A stretch of 64,000 bases of DNA from Chlamydiales bacterium (GTDB lineage Bacteria > Chlamydiota > Chlamydiia > Chlamydiales > Simkaniaceae): positions 418,746 through 482,745 of the forward strand of contig JACKPR010000003.1 of assembly GCA_024233395.1 (NCBI GenBank), written 5' to 3'. Positions 52,477 through 59,921 of the stretch are shown here, one piece after another. The position numbers were made by a program, and so were the translations under genes. Numbering within the stretch: the first letter of the stretch is position 1; every line of letters starts with the position of its first letter. Under the pieces are notes generated by a model. It saw only the letters and a list, made by a program, of their open reading frames with translations. It made no database searches and was not told the DNA's origin.

Positions 52477-53532
52477 ATGGAAGTTTCAAGACTCATCCTG
52501 AGAAACTTCCGGTGCTATGAAGCAGTTGAAATCCCTTTTACAAAAGGTGTAAACCTGATTCATGGAAAAAATGGAGCAGGAAAAACAAGTCTTTTAGAAG
52601 CCCTTTATCTTCTTAGTACAGGACGTTCCTTTTTAACCTCACATCTTTCTGATTTAATTCGTAAAGACCACCCCCATTTTTATATCGAAACCCATTTTGT
52701 GAGAGATGGCGTAGAACAAATGCTTAGCATTGGATTTGATGGAAAAAACAAGCGGATCCACTATAACAATACCCTTTTCCAAAACTTTTCACATGTTCTA
52801 GGAATCCTCCCCTCAGTTCTCTATTCCCCAAAAGATAGTACCTTGATCTCTGGAACGCCTCAAGAAAGGCGTCGTTTTCTTAACATCCAACTCGCACAAA
52901 CCGATCCTCTCTACGTCCACCATCTGATGCGCTATCACAAAGCTATGAAACACAGGAATGCTCTTCTTAAAGTGAAATCCCAGGCTGCAATTGAAAGCTG
53001 GGAACAAATGATGGGAGAAAGTTCTTATTATTTGATGCACAAACGGTCTACTCTTATAGAGCTCTTGCGCCCAAAAGTCGAAGCCTTTGCAAAAGAACTT
53101 TCTGACGAAGAAGATGAGTTTGACCTTCACTATGAACCCTCTATCTCGCTAAAAAAGGTCGAACAAGTAGAAGAACTCTTAGCTAAACAGCGACCTAAAG
53201 AATTAATCATCGGAAGCACAATGATTGGACCCCATCGAGATGACATGCATATCACCTATAAAAAAGGGGAAGCCAAAACCTTTGCTAGTGAAGGACAAAA
53301 GCGGACATGCATTGCAGCACTAAAAATGGCAGAGTGGGAAATTCTGAAAGAGCAAACAGAAACAACTCCCCTTTTTGCTATTGATGATTTTGGTGTTCAC
53401 CTCGACCCGAAAAGAAGTGAGATTCTTCAGGAAAAGCTTACATCTCTTGGGCAAGTTCTCCTCACCTCTCCTACCTCCTCAAAAGAAGGGCTTTATATAG
53501 ATAAGGGAGTAGTGCATCCTGAGATTTCATGA
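52477..53532 (+). CDS. recF: DNA replication and repair protein RecF
   Basis: 351 residues. The P-loop HGKNGAGKTSLLEALY, the YNPSS-like motif YSPKDSTLISG with the following RRRFLN, the signature ASEGQKRT and the Walker B TPLFAIDDFGVHLD are present. Loads RecA at gaps through RecOR. It immediately follows dnaN and ends close to a TATAAT-like sequence. Its 3' neighbour pgi is convergent. Confidence 0.96.
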   Translation: MEVSRLILRNFRCYEAVEIPFTKGVNLIHGKNGAGKTSLLEALYLLSTGRSFLTSHLSDLIRKDHPHFYIETHFVRDGVEQMLSIGFDGKNKRIHYNNTLFQNFSHVLGILPSVLYSPKDSTLISGTPQERRRFLNIQLAQTDPLYVHHLMRYHKAMKHRNALLKVKSQAAIESWEQMMGESSYYLMHKRSTLIELLRPKVEAFAKELSDEEDEFDLHYEPSISLKKVEQVEELLAKQRPKELIIGSTMIGPHRDDMHITYKKGEAKTFASEGQKRTCIAALKMAEWEILKEQTETTPLFAIDDFGVHLDPKRSEILQEKLTSLGQVLLTSPTSSKEGLYIDKGVVHPEIS

Positions 53533-53556
53533 TATAATGTGTAGAGCGTGTCCTAG

Positions 53557-55155
53557 TTAAAGATTTTTGAGCTGATCGATATAAACAGCTCCTAAAGGAA
53601 AGTCATCTTCAAAGGATTCTTCTTTCGTCTTTTTAGCGAACTGATCGATGATCTTATTGGCCAAAACTTTTCCTAGTTGGACTCCCTCTTGGTCAAAAGA
53701 GTTAATATCCCAAATAAAACCTTGGAAAGCGACTTTATTCTCATAGTAAGAAAGAATCGCTCCAATAGTGTAGGGATCGCACTGTTCAGCTAGGAGAACG
53801 CGATTGGGGCGATTTCCAGGGAAGAATTTATTCGGATTCTCTGATTTTTGTCCCGTTGCAAGTCCAATCGATTGGGCAAAAAGATTTGAAAGAAGCTTTT
53901 CCTGTGATGTCGTTCCTTTATAAGGATTGTCTTCACCATATTGATTCTTAGCAAAGCCAATAAATTCAATAGGAACAGGGATGGTTCCTTGATGGATAAG
54001 TTGATAGAAGGAATGTTGACCATTCGTTCCTGGCTCTCCCCAAATAATGGGTCCCGTCCAGAAATCTACAGGATTCCCCTGTTTATCAATTCTCTTCCCA
54101 TTAGATTCCATATCACATTGTTGAAGGTGGGCTGGAAAGCGAGAAAGAGCTTGAGAATAAGGAATAATTGCTGTTGTAGGGAGGTTTAAGAAATTATGGT
54201 TCCAAATTCCCAAAAGAGCAGAAAGGAGAGGAAGGTTTTTATGGGGATCTTCTTCTAGAGCAATCTTGTCCATACAAGAAGCTCCTCTAAGAAACTCTAG
54301 AAGCTTTTCCATTCCTAAAGCAAAAGCTAACATGACACATCCCACCATCGATGTTGCAGAATACCGACCGCCAACATAATCCCAAATAAAAAAGGATTTC
54401 CGATATTTTTCAGGATCATCCATGGGACTTCCTTTTCCTGTTACAGCAAGAAAATGGTTTTTTGGAGAAAGCCCCTCATGTAAAAACTTTTTCCTAATGA
54501 GTTCTTCATTCGTCAATGTCTCAAGAGTTGTTCCTGATTTTGAGACAATGACAACAAGGGTTTTATTCAAATCGACTTGTTGAAGAACATGGGCAGCATC
54601 ATCGGGATCGACATTAGAAATAAAATGAACGCGTCTTCCCTCTCTTTTAAACGCTTCTAAGGCGAGATAAATGGCCTTTGGACCCAATTCCGATCCCCCA
54701 ATCCCCACCTGAATCATATCTGTAAATCCTTCTTTTTCGATACTATCGAGAAAGGATTTTAATTTCTCTAATTCAGCATAAGCAAGAGCTGCTGCTTGCT
54801 TTGCTTCTTCTGCTTCAGTTTGCCTTTCGAAAAAGTCACGCATTGCCGTATGAAGAACCATCCGGTTTTCACTTTCATGTCCTTCAATCTTATTTATTAC
54901 GGCTCCAGCTTGCATCGCTTTCATTTTTTCATGAACATTTGCTTCCTTAGCTAATTCAAAAAGAGCTTCTAGTGTCTTTTCATTAACACGCTCTGTTCCA
55001 TATAAAAGTTTAAGATTGAGACATTCAGATTTAAGCTGGCTCACCCGTTTAGGTGTTAGATTCCCTTCTTTAGAAAGGTCATAAGGCTTTTCTGCAAGCT
55101 TTTTCAGCTTCTCTATAGATGGGTACTCATTAAAAGCAGACATGTTTTTATACAT
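53557..55155 (-). CDS. pgi: Glucose-6-phosphate isomerase
   Basis: 532 residues. SKSGTTLETLTNE (sugar-phosphate loop), GGRYSATSMVG and the PIIWGEPGTNGQHSFYQLIHQG signature with the catalytic His are intact. It links glucose-6-phosphate and fructose-6-phosphate in glycolysis. A downstream ATG at 55143 (MSAFNEYPS) is also possible as start. Convergent with recF and downstream of the EEP-like pair. Confidence 0.96.
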   Translation of the reverse strand: MYKNMSAFNEYPSIEKLKKLAEKPYDLSKEGNLTPKRVSQLKSECLNLKLLYGTERVNEKTLEALFELAKEANVHEKMKAMQAGAVINKIEGHESENRMVLHTAMRDFFERQTEAEEAKQAAALAYAELEKLKSFLDSIEKEGFTDMIQVGIGGSELGPKAIYLALEAFKREGRRVHFISNVDPDDAAHVLQQVDLNKTLVVIVSKSGTTLETLTNEELIRKKFLHEGLSPKNHFLAVTGKGSPMDDPEKYRKSFFIWDYVGGRYSATSMVGCVMLAFALGMEKLLEFLRGASCMDKIALEEDPHKNLPLLSALLGIWNHNFLNLPTTAIIPYSQALSRFPAHLQQCDMESNGKRIDKQGNPVDFWTGPIIWGEPGTNGQHSFYQLIHQGTIPVPIEFIGFAKNQYGEDNPYKGTTSQEKLLSNLFAQSIGLATGQKSENPNKFFPGNRPNRVLLAEQCDPYTIGAILSYYENKVAFQGFIWDINSFDQEGVQLGKVLANKIIDQFAKKTKEESFEDDFPLGAVYIDQLKNL

Positions 55156-55172
55156 ACATCACTTTATGTGAT

Positions 55173-56258
55173 CTATGCAAGTATCTTTGTTAAAACCATC
55201 GATTGATTAGAGAGCGCTTGATCGATTTTTGAATTGAGGTGCATAGGAGCTAATTGAGAAACCCCTTCGCCTTGCTTGATAAAAATCATCGCTTTTTCAA
55301 CCTTTTTTTCCTCTTCTTCAATGTTATACAAATGAAGATAAGGAGCATTCGTTTCAGTAGATGTTCTTTCTTTCAATCCAGAAACAAACCCTTGTTTTTG
55401 TAGATATTCAAAGGAAGGGCTTCCCCTTTCAAATCCAAGATCACCCATTAAAACAATCTTTTTTCCTTCCATGTTCAGAGTGCAGATCTCCTTTAAATCA
55501 TCGAGAGAAGGGTAATAAGTAAAAAAATAGCGGGTATCATGTGTTTCAAAAGTGAAAAATCCTCGCTCCATAACAAGGTCTTGATTCTTAAAGGGAATAA
55601 ACTGCGGGACAGATTTCAATGTCCCTCGAAAAGCAATAAAAAATGAAGCATCAAGTCCTAACATTCTTTTTCCCATATTTGAGAAAAAGTAATGATACCG
55701 ATCACTTAGTGCATTTCTTACTGAAGCTCTTATGGAGGCGCTTACTTCAGGCAGGAATACAATATCGGGATTATTATCACGTACAGTTGCGATCAATCGA
55801 TCAAGACGATTGCTTGCAGGAGTTAAACCTTGATTCCACAAAGGAATTCCCCCTCTAAGCATATGGGGATTTAAAAGCATTAGCTTTGTATCTTTATTCA
55901 TCTCGCCTCGGAATTTCCCGCAATCTACACGATAATCCTTTGTATGTAGAATGTTTCCAATCCCGTTTAAAACAACACCGACTGCAGCAAAAGGCATAGA
56001 GGTTAAGAAAGCTGGAGCTTTAAAAAAAACTCCCCAAAAAATCCTCATTACAACCTCTTGCAAACCGGAACGACTCTGGCCATATTCCCCAGAGTGGAGA
56101 GGTAAAATTGAATGATGAAGGGATTCTTGCAAAAGCCAGAAAGGGGTGATAAATCCTTGTCCGACCTTTGTCACTATACCTGCTAAAAAGTCACGGTAAG
56201 TCCATTCCTGTTCAAATGGTACGACTTCTCCAGAATCACTTATACCCTCAATCGACAT
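55173..56258 (-). CDS. EEP-fold protein with degraded active site
   Basis: 361 residues, paralogous to its upstream neighbour. N-terminal 110 residues carry hydrophobic segments (about 70-100). The domain from MLLNPHMLRGG on has the EEP fold order, with LPEVSAS (Glu171 kept), but the catalytic pieces are altered: the HLH-like motif reads TYYP (Tyr249), GDLN reads GDLG at 272-275 (Asn to Gly) and the terminal SDH reads SNQ at 350-352. So it is probably not a hydrolase. It lies 45 nt after the active-looking copy, perhaps as a regulator, decoy or partner; that is inference. Confidence 0.72.
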   Translation of the reverse strand: MSIEGISDSGEVVPFEQEWTYRDFLAGIVTKVGQGFITPFWLLQESLHHSILPLHSGEYGQSRSGLQEVVMRIFWGVFFKAPAFLTSMPFAAVGVVLNGIGNILHTKDYRVDCGKFRGEMNKDTKLMLLNPHMLRGGIPLWNQGLTPASNRLDRLIATVRDNNPDIVFLPEVSASIRASVRNALSDRYHYFFSNMGKRMLGLDASFFIAFRGTLKSVPQFIPFKNQDLVMERGFFTFETHDTRYFFTYYPSLDDLKEICTLNMEGKKIVLMGDLGFERGSPSFEYLQKQGFVSGLKERTSTETNAPYLHLYNIEEEEKKVEKAMIFIKQGEGVSQLAPMHLNSKIDQALSNQSMVLTKILA

Positions 56259-56302
56259 ATTTTCTCCGTTTTAGTGAAAATATATTGCCCAGTTTAAATT
56301 TT

Positions 56303-57328
56303 TTAAGCAAGACTAATTGTTGCAGTAATTATTGAGTGATCAGATAGTTTTAGATCTTGTATTACTTCTGTTACAACTTGTAAACGTTCATCTCTAGTTA
56401 ATACATAATCGATTGATTCTTCAACTCCCTCTTCAGAGCACGTTGTAACTTTTCCATGATGCTGATGAATGATATCATTAAAACCTTCTAAATTCTTATA
56501 TTCTTGCTTGTTCCGATCTATATTTAAATCGCCAAGAACCACCCATGGCTTTGAAGAGTCAGTGGTGAGACTTCGGATTTCTTCAAGCTGCTCTTTTCGA
56601 ATCGTTTTTGCTCCTTCAGTATCTTTTGCATGAAGATGTGTATAAAGATACTTACACGTTTGAGTCTCAATAATAAAGTATCCACGATACATCAATTTCT
56701 GATCACCTTCCGCTGGAATCTTTGTCGGAATAAATTGAGGAGCTTTAAGAATAGGAACTTTCGAAATGACAGCGATGCTAGCATCCATTCCTTGAGCACA
56801 AGAACCAATATTCACAAAGAAATGCTTATATTCCCCTTTCAGGTTTTCATAAAGTTCTTCAGAAAAAACAGGACTAAATTCACAAAGAAAAAGGAGTTCT
56901 GGATCCTTTTCCTGTATTCTAGAAGCAAGAGACCCCATTCTTTCACTTGCTGGAGCCTGTTTTCCAAAATGATAGGGAAGGCTTCCAGGAAACATACACG
57001 CATTTAGGTGCATCACTTTTTCCTGATCAGGAAAAACTTCTACTCCTTCCCCTCTCCAGTAAGTATATTCTCTTGATTGAAGTCGATGAGAAAGGCCTAA
57101 TAAAAGAAGACCGAACATTCCTACACCACACCCCCACGCAAACTGAACACAACTCGCCACTTTTTCCCAACGAGACCCTGCAGCCTGGTCTAGAGCTCCC
57201 CAAGTCACCATAAAGTGGGCTTGAGCGTTCCACATCACTCCACGCATAATATTTGCGCCATACTGCAGTTTTTCAGCACAATAATCGAGTGTTGATTCAG
57301 CATGAAAATTGGGACTTATCTCTTCCAT
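56303..57328 (-). CDS. EEP-fold phosphohydrolase/nuclease-like protein with N-terminal membrane segment
   Basis: 341 residues from the ATG at 57328, which follows AAGGA at eight bases; the open frame runs to 57394. A hydrophobic segment lies at about residues 62-80 (WGCGVGMFGLLLLGLSH), which may anchor it in a membrane. The EEP set is intact: Asn109 (MHLNAC), Glu150 (FLCEFS), His231 (YTHLHA), Asp267/Asn269 (GDLNID) and Asp330/His331 (LSDHSII). Substrate could be DNA, an inositol phosphate or a phospholipid. Paralogue of the downstream gene. A palindromic element starts 57 nt before it. Confidence 0.78.
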   Translation of the reverse strand: MEEISPNFHAESTLDYCAEKLQYGANIMRGVMWNAQAHFMVTWGALDQAAGSRWEKVASCVQFAWGCGVGMFGLLLLGLSHRLQSREYTYWRGEGVEVFPDQEKVMHLNACMFPGSLPYHFGKQAPASERMGSLASRIQEKDPELLFLCEFSPVFSEELYENLKGEYKHFFVNIGSCAQGMDASIAVISKVPILKAPQFIPTKIPAEGDQKLMYRGYFIIETQTCKYLYTHLHAKDTEGAKTIRKEQLEEIRSLTTDSSKPWVVLGDLNIDRNKQEYKNLEGFNDIIHQHHGKVTTCSEEGVEESIDYVLTRDERLQVVTEVIQDLKLSDHSIITATISLA

Positions 57329-57384
57329 CAAAAAAATCCTTTTTTTCAATAATTTTACCCTTTTTTGAAGAAAAAGCCAATGAA

Positions 57385-57550
57385 ATGAACCCATCCCAAA
57401 TTAAAAGGATTTTTGATTTCTTCAGTTTTTGAACAGATTTTTCAGTCTCTTATTGATCACATTGTCAAGGAGACAAGGGATCAATAAGAGACTGAAAAAG
57501 ATGACAAAAAGTGTGGAATAAAAAAGCCTTTTAATTTGGGATAGGTTCAT
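57385..57550. repeat. MITE-like element, TGAACCTATCC family, long copy B
   Basis: ATGAACCCATCCCAAATTAAAA at its left end (one mismatch to the family) and the complement ending at 57550. Internal sequence matches the element at 45754-45923 over long blocks. The centre has a perfect 16-bp inner stem, CAGTCTCTTATTGATC with GATCAATAAGAGACTG. 166 bp, no gene. Confidence 0.85.
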
Positions 57551-57587
57551 ATCCCCTTGCTAGAAATCAAAGGATTCGATAGGATAA

Positions 57588-58382
57588 TTAATCTTTTTCG
57601 GGGTATAGCGCAGCTTGGCTAGCGCGTCTGCTTTGGGAGCAGAAGGCCGGGGGTTCGAATCCCTCTACCCCGAATTTCTTTATTCTTCCCCCAGCTGCTT
57701 CAAATCCTTGAATCATTCGAAGGCCCCAAGTTGAAATCCATTGAGGAAAAATAATGATCTCATCCAAGTGATCCCACTCTTCGGTAAGATAAGGTTCTGC
57801 AATCAACCGATAAGAAATCCTTTCTTGATCAAGAATACGGAGACAATTGTCAACTGCATCAAATTGCAGTCCTTTTTCACGAAGAGGAAGAGCTACCCCA
57901 ATTTTAGCATCGTATCGGCGGGGGGTTAATGTTTCTCCCCAGTGAATCGCTCCAATGGGCCCCGATCGAAAGCCTAAATGAATATGGGGAAAAATCTCTT
58001 TCGAAAACTTTAATGGATCTCCTAGACAATCGAAAAGGGCAAAGGGAGGAACTTCATCGGGGAGACCTGCTGCAATATGATGAAGATAGTCTGCAAAATC
58101 TTCAATTTCAAAGGAAGGAACCTCTCCTTTATAGAGAATCACTCCTAGTGTGTTTTCCTGATGCTTTTTCCAGATACTTTCGACAAAATTTCGGATTGCA
58201 AGTTGATAGGAAGATAAATGAACGGGATTCAAAGTTTGAATGTCAAAATCTAGTTCCCAAATAACATTGGAATCATCATTTTCAATATTCCACATTAGAT
58301 CAGATCTCAAAGAAGCATCTAATGAAATCGAATGAATTGTCTTGGGAAGAGGATCAAAGCCTCGGTGATCAACAATTGGCAT
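57588..58382 (-). CDS. Hypothetical protein whose end reads antisense through tRNA-Pro
   Basis: Start ATG at 58382 (MPIVDHRGFDPLPKT), 14 nt inside the end of trmB, gives 264 residues. The frame extends up to 58490. The sequence is soluble, with several Trp and Pro residues and no motif I recognise; it may be chlamydia-specific. The last 25 or so residues, from GVEGFEPPAFCSQSRRASQAAL on, are simply the antisense translation of the tRNA-Pro gene at 57599-57673, so the true ancestral end was probably earlier or lost. Translation coupled to trmB is likely. Confidence 0.65.
   Translation of the reverse strand: MPIVDHRGFDPLPKTIHSISLDASLRSDLMWNIENDDSNVIWELDFDIQTLNPVHLSSYQLAIRNFVESIWKKHQENTLGVILYKGEVPSFEIEDFADYLHHIAAGLPDEVPPFALFDCLGDPLKFSKEIFPHIHLGFRSGPIGAIHWGETLTPRRYDAKIGVALPLREKGLQFDAVDNCLRILDQERISYRLIAEPYLTEEWDHLDEIIIFPQWISTWGLRMIQGFEAAGGRIKKFGVEGFEPPAFCSQSRRASQAALYPEKD
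57599..57673 (+). tRNA. tRNA-Pro (TGG)
   Basis: 75 bases. Acceptor CGGGGTA pairs with TACCCCG, D-arm GCGC...GCGC, anticodon stem TCTGC/GCAGA around TTTGGGA with TGG, T-arm GGGGG/CCCTC-type with TTCGAAT, discriminator A and no encoded CCA. Lies fully inside the antisense of the 3' end of the preceding minus-strand gene. Confidence 0.95.
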
Positions 58383-59013
58383 AACATAAATGGTGGATAG
58401 GGAGTCCATGAGAACGCCAAAGACGTTCAAAAAATGAAGATCCATAGTTTTCATGGGAGGATTCGACTTTTGGCCACTTCTCCATTTCAAGCTCCATTTG
58501 CTCTTTATAAGGAACGTTATCTGTCACTAAAGTGACCATTCCCCCCTTCTTTACAGTCCGACGAAGCTCCTCTACAAAGGGTCGTTGAATGATCCGGTGT
58601 TTAGCATGGCGATCTTTAGGCCAGGGATCGGGGAAATTGACATACACTTTATCTAAGCATTCGTCCGAAAGATACTCTCGAGAAAATGTCAGCCCTTCTC
58701 CTGAAATAATCAATAGATTCTCTACACCATAATTTACCGTTTTAGAGTAGATTTTTCGCACTCTTTCAAACCACATCTCAACAGCAATCCAATTGATCTC
58801 AGGGTTCTCCATTGCTCGATTAAGAATCCACTCTCCATTCCCGCTACAATATTCTAAGTGGATGGGATGATCGTTTCCAAAGTACTCTTGAAGATTGGGA
58901 AATAGTTCTTTCTTGTGCTCTTGATAATATTCAGGAACATAAAAAATTTTTTCTTTTAAGAGTGGGTGGCGCTCTTCCCACTTGAAAGGATAGGGTAAAT
59001 CTTTTGGTTTCAT
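58369..59013 (-). CDS. trmB: tRNA (guanine-N7-)-methyltransferase
   Basis: Makes m7G46 in tRNA. 214 residues. The SAM motif LEYCSGNGEW (family LEIGxGxG, slightly changed), the VEMWFERV segment and the NFPDPWPKDRHAKHR motif, the diagnostic PDPWPKxRHxKRR, are present. Its end overlaps the start of the following minus-strand gene. Confidence 0.94.
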   Translation of the reverse strand: MKPKDLPYPFKWEERHPLLKEKIFYVPEYYQEHKKELFPNLQEYFGNDHPIHLEYCSGNGEWILNRAMENPEINWIAVEMWFERVRKIYSKTVNYGVENLLIISGEGLTFSREYLSDECLDKVYVNFPDPWPKDRHAKHRIIQRPFVEELRRTVKKGGMVTLVTDNVPYKEQMELEMEKWPKVESSHENYGSSFFERLWRSHGLPIHHLCYANC

Positions 59014-59048
59014 AGGGAATGATTCTACTCCATTTACAAATAATTTGC

Positions 59049-59118
59049 TAGAGGGGTTGTCTCAAGAGAGTCAATAAAGAAGAGCTTAAGGATTGACAAT
59101 CTTGAAACAACCCCTCTA
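59049..59118. repeat. 70-bp near-perfect hairpin in front of upp
   Basis: TAGAGGGGTTGTCTCAAGA (59049-59067) pairs with TCTTGAAACAACCCCTCTA (59100-59118) with one mismatch, and GTCAAT/ATTGAC extends the stem inward to a 16-base loop. It ends 11 bases before the upp ATG and 36 bases after trmB starts in the other direction. No clear U tract, so it may be an operator/attenuator or a small palindromic repeat. Confidence 0.6.
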
Positions 59119-59129
59119 AATTAAGATTT

Positions 59130-59681
59130 ATGGCAGAAATCAATAAATTACTCGCTATTCTTCGAGATCGGGAAACCAATATGGTCGCCTTTAAAAAGGC
59201 TTCAAATGAACTTTCCATTCTGATCGCTCAAAATGTCAAAAAAGAGCTCAACTCTGTGAATGTTGTTCTTGTTCCGATTTTGCGAGCTGGGATGGCACTT
59301 CTTCCTACGTTTATGCAAACCTTTGAAGAAGCCCGCGTGGGATTTGTAGGGATTCATCGCGATAAAAAGGCGATCCCCCACCTCTACTATGAAAACCTTC
59401 CTTCTCTATCAGAAGATGACCATGTGATCATTCTAGACCCCATGGTAGCAACGGGTGGCAGTACAATTGTTACAATAGAAAAACTTCTTTCGTTAGGCTC
59501 TGATCCCTCTCACATCTCGATCGTAGGGATGATTGGAGCTCCAGAGGGCAAGGAAGCAATTCTTAGCCGCTTTCCTGAGATTCATTTTCATCTGGCCATC
59601 CTTGATGAACGACTAGATGACAAAAAATACATAGTCCCAGGACTCGGAGACTTTGGGGACCGCTTCTTTGGAACGGTCTAG
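59130..59681 (+). CDS. upp: Uracil phosphoribosyltransferase
   Basis: Salvages uracil to UMP with PRPP. VVLVPILRAGMALL, the PRPP loop LDPMVATGGS and the C-terminal PGLGDFGDR uracil-binding motif are intact. At 183 residues it lacks the first 20 or so residues of typical Upp (about 208); the usual HPLVxHKL segment is missing, but ILRDRET is present. Fits a parasite that salvages nucleobases. A hairpin precedes it, and a terminator-like stem starts in its stop codon. Confidence 0.93.
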   Translation: MAEINKLLAILRDRETNMVAFKKASNELSILIAQNVKKELNSVNVVLVPILRAGMALLPTFMQTFEEARVGFVGIHRDKKAIPHLYYENLPSLSEDDHVIILDPMVATGGSTIVTIEKLLSLGSDPSHISIVGMIGAPEGKEAILSRFPEIHFHLAILDERLDDKKYIVPGLGDFGDRFFGTV

Positions 59682-59707
59682 GGCGTGTAATCAGTTACAC
59701 TCCCTAG
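59678..59707 (+). terminator. Terminator-like hairpin after upp
   Basis: CTAGGGCGTGTAA and TTACACTCCCTAG pair with one mismatch around TCAG. The stem includes the upp stop codon TAG. It is followed by TTTCAG, a short U tract. Confidence 0.55.
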
Positions 59708-59877
59708 TTTCAGTCGCAAACAGCACTTAAAAATCATAACTTATTCATTTTAAGCTGGTTAAATTTTATTAAAAAAATTTCATGGGTGCAACAAACTAAT
59801 TATAAGATATATGTATATTAATTTAAAAAAAGTCGTTGCCAATAAATAACTAAAACCATGTTTTTTAATGAAAAATG

Positions 59878-59886
59878 TGATATAAT
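59878..59886 (+). promoter_or_regulatory. Extended -10 promoter of the Inc-like gene
   Basis: TGA-TATAAT ends 35 nt before the ATG at 59922. The region upstream (59700-59880) is AT-rich; no -35 at proper spacing is obvious. A strong GGAGGG ribosome site follows. Confidence 0.55.
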
Positions 59887-59921
59887 AATACTTTGAAAAA
59901 GGAAAAAAAAGGAGGGTAAAG

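Noticed and set aside
53530..53538. TGATATAAT at the end of recF as promoter
   Set aside because: It reads towards the convergent end of pgi with no plus-strand gene following; probably chance in the AT-rich stop region.
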